In this document: in pieces, positions 6,556 to 6,622 of the stretch | Layout: every line of letters starts with the position of its first letter | Position numbering within the stretch: the first letter of the stretch is position 1 | NCBI GenBank assembly: GCA_003537495.1 | Contig: DPSB01000460.1 | Span: 1 to 6,622, forward strand | Origin: Cytophagales bacterium | Lineage (GTDB): Bacteria; Bacteroidota; Bacteroidia; Cytophagales; Cyclobacteriaceae | DNA length: 6,622 nucleotides | Direction of reading: 5' to 3' | Notes under the pieces: generated by a model | The model's input: only the letters and a program-made list of their open reading frames with translations | Databases searched by the model: none | What the model was told of the DNA's origin: nothing | Program-made: the position numbers and the translations under genes

Positions 6556-6622
6556 AGCCAATCTTCTTTAAGTTCTTCTTTATTTCTCTATCCAATTTAC
6601 CAGCCGTTTGCATTTGTTCGGC
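6545..6622 (-). CDS. hsdM: C-terminal end of type I RM methyltransferase subunit (HsdM), partial
   Basis: The minus strand entering from the right edge is open for 25 codons and then stops with TGA at 6547-6545. The tail EQMQTAGKLDREIKKN then LKKIGYEL is the typical end of HsdM proteins, which finish with a lysine/aspartate-rich helix and a short NLK.LGY motif. HsdM is the N6-adenine methyltransferase that, with HsdS, protects the host's target sites. The identification rests on this short tail plus the position before dinD and hsdS; the catalytic NPPF and AdoMet motifs lie outside the window. Confidence 0.8.
   Translation of the reverse strand, partial: AEQMQTAGKLDREIKKNLKKIGYEL

Overview
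The window is a single minus-strand operon: a type I restriction-modification (RM) locus with extra genes packed inside it. In transcription order (right to left) it reads: the last 25 codons of hsdM (6622-6545), a possible 42-codon small ORF, a dinD homologue (6408-5554), hsdS (5554-4319), a GHKL-fold ATP-binding protein (4322-3504), a DUF4325/STAS-like protein (3455-3111), a PIN-domain nuclease (3107-2562) and the first 854 codons of hsdR (2562-1, running off the left edge). No RNA gene, CRISPR array, transposase or plus-strand gene could be supported.

The organism is probably a member of the Bacteroidota. The base composition leans to A/T, none of the starts has a convincing Shine-Dalgarno sequence, the proteins are rich in Lys/Asn/Glu/Ile, and the hsdR gene contains a short palindromic repeat of a kind familiar from many Bacteroidota genomes (it encodes [10 protein letters not shown] on one strand and [10 protein letters not shown] on the other). 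This is inference from style; no marker gene is present.

The genes are tightly packed. dinD/hsdS and PIN/hsdR share a TGATG stop-start, hsdS and the ATPase gene share ATGA, and the STAS-like stop lies 3 bases from the PIN start. Only two gaps exist: 136 bases between hsdM and dinD, which holds two perfect inverted repeats, and 48 bases between the ATPase and STAS-like genes. HsdM, HsdS and HsdR should form a sequence-specific methyltransferase/restriction translocase. DinD links the locus to DNA damage and RecA.

The most interesting part is the three-gene cassette ATPase / STAS-like / PIN between hsdS and hsdR. It looks like a kinase-plus-STAS partner switch attached to an RNase effector. 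I infer that it could be a back-up (abortive) arm of the RM system, similar in concept to the anticodon nuclease PrrC, which is encoded inside a type I RM locus. A second notable feature is the in-frame palindromic insertion in HsdR just before the Walker A motif.
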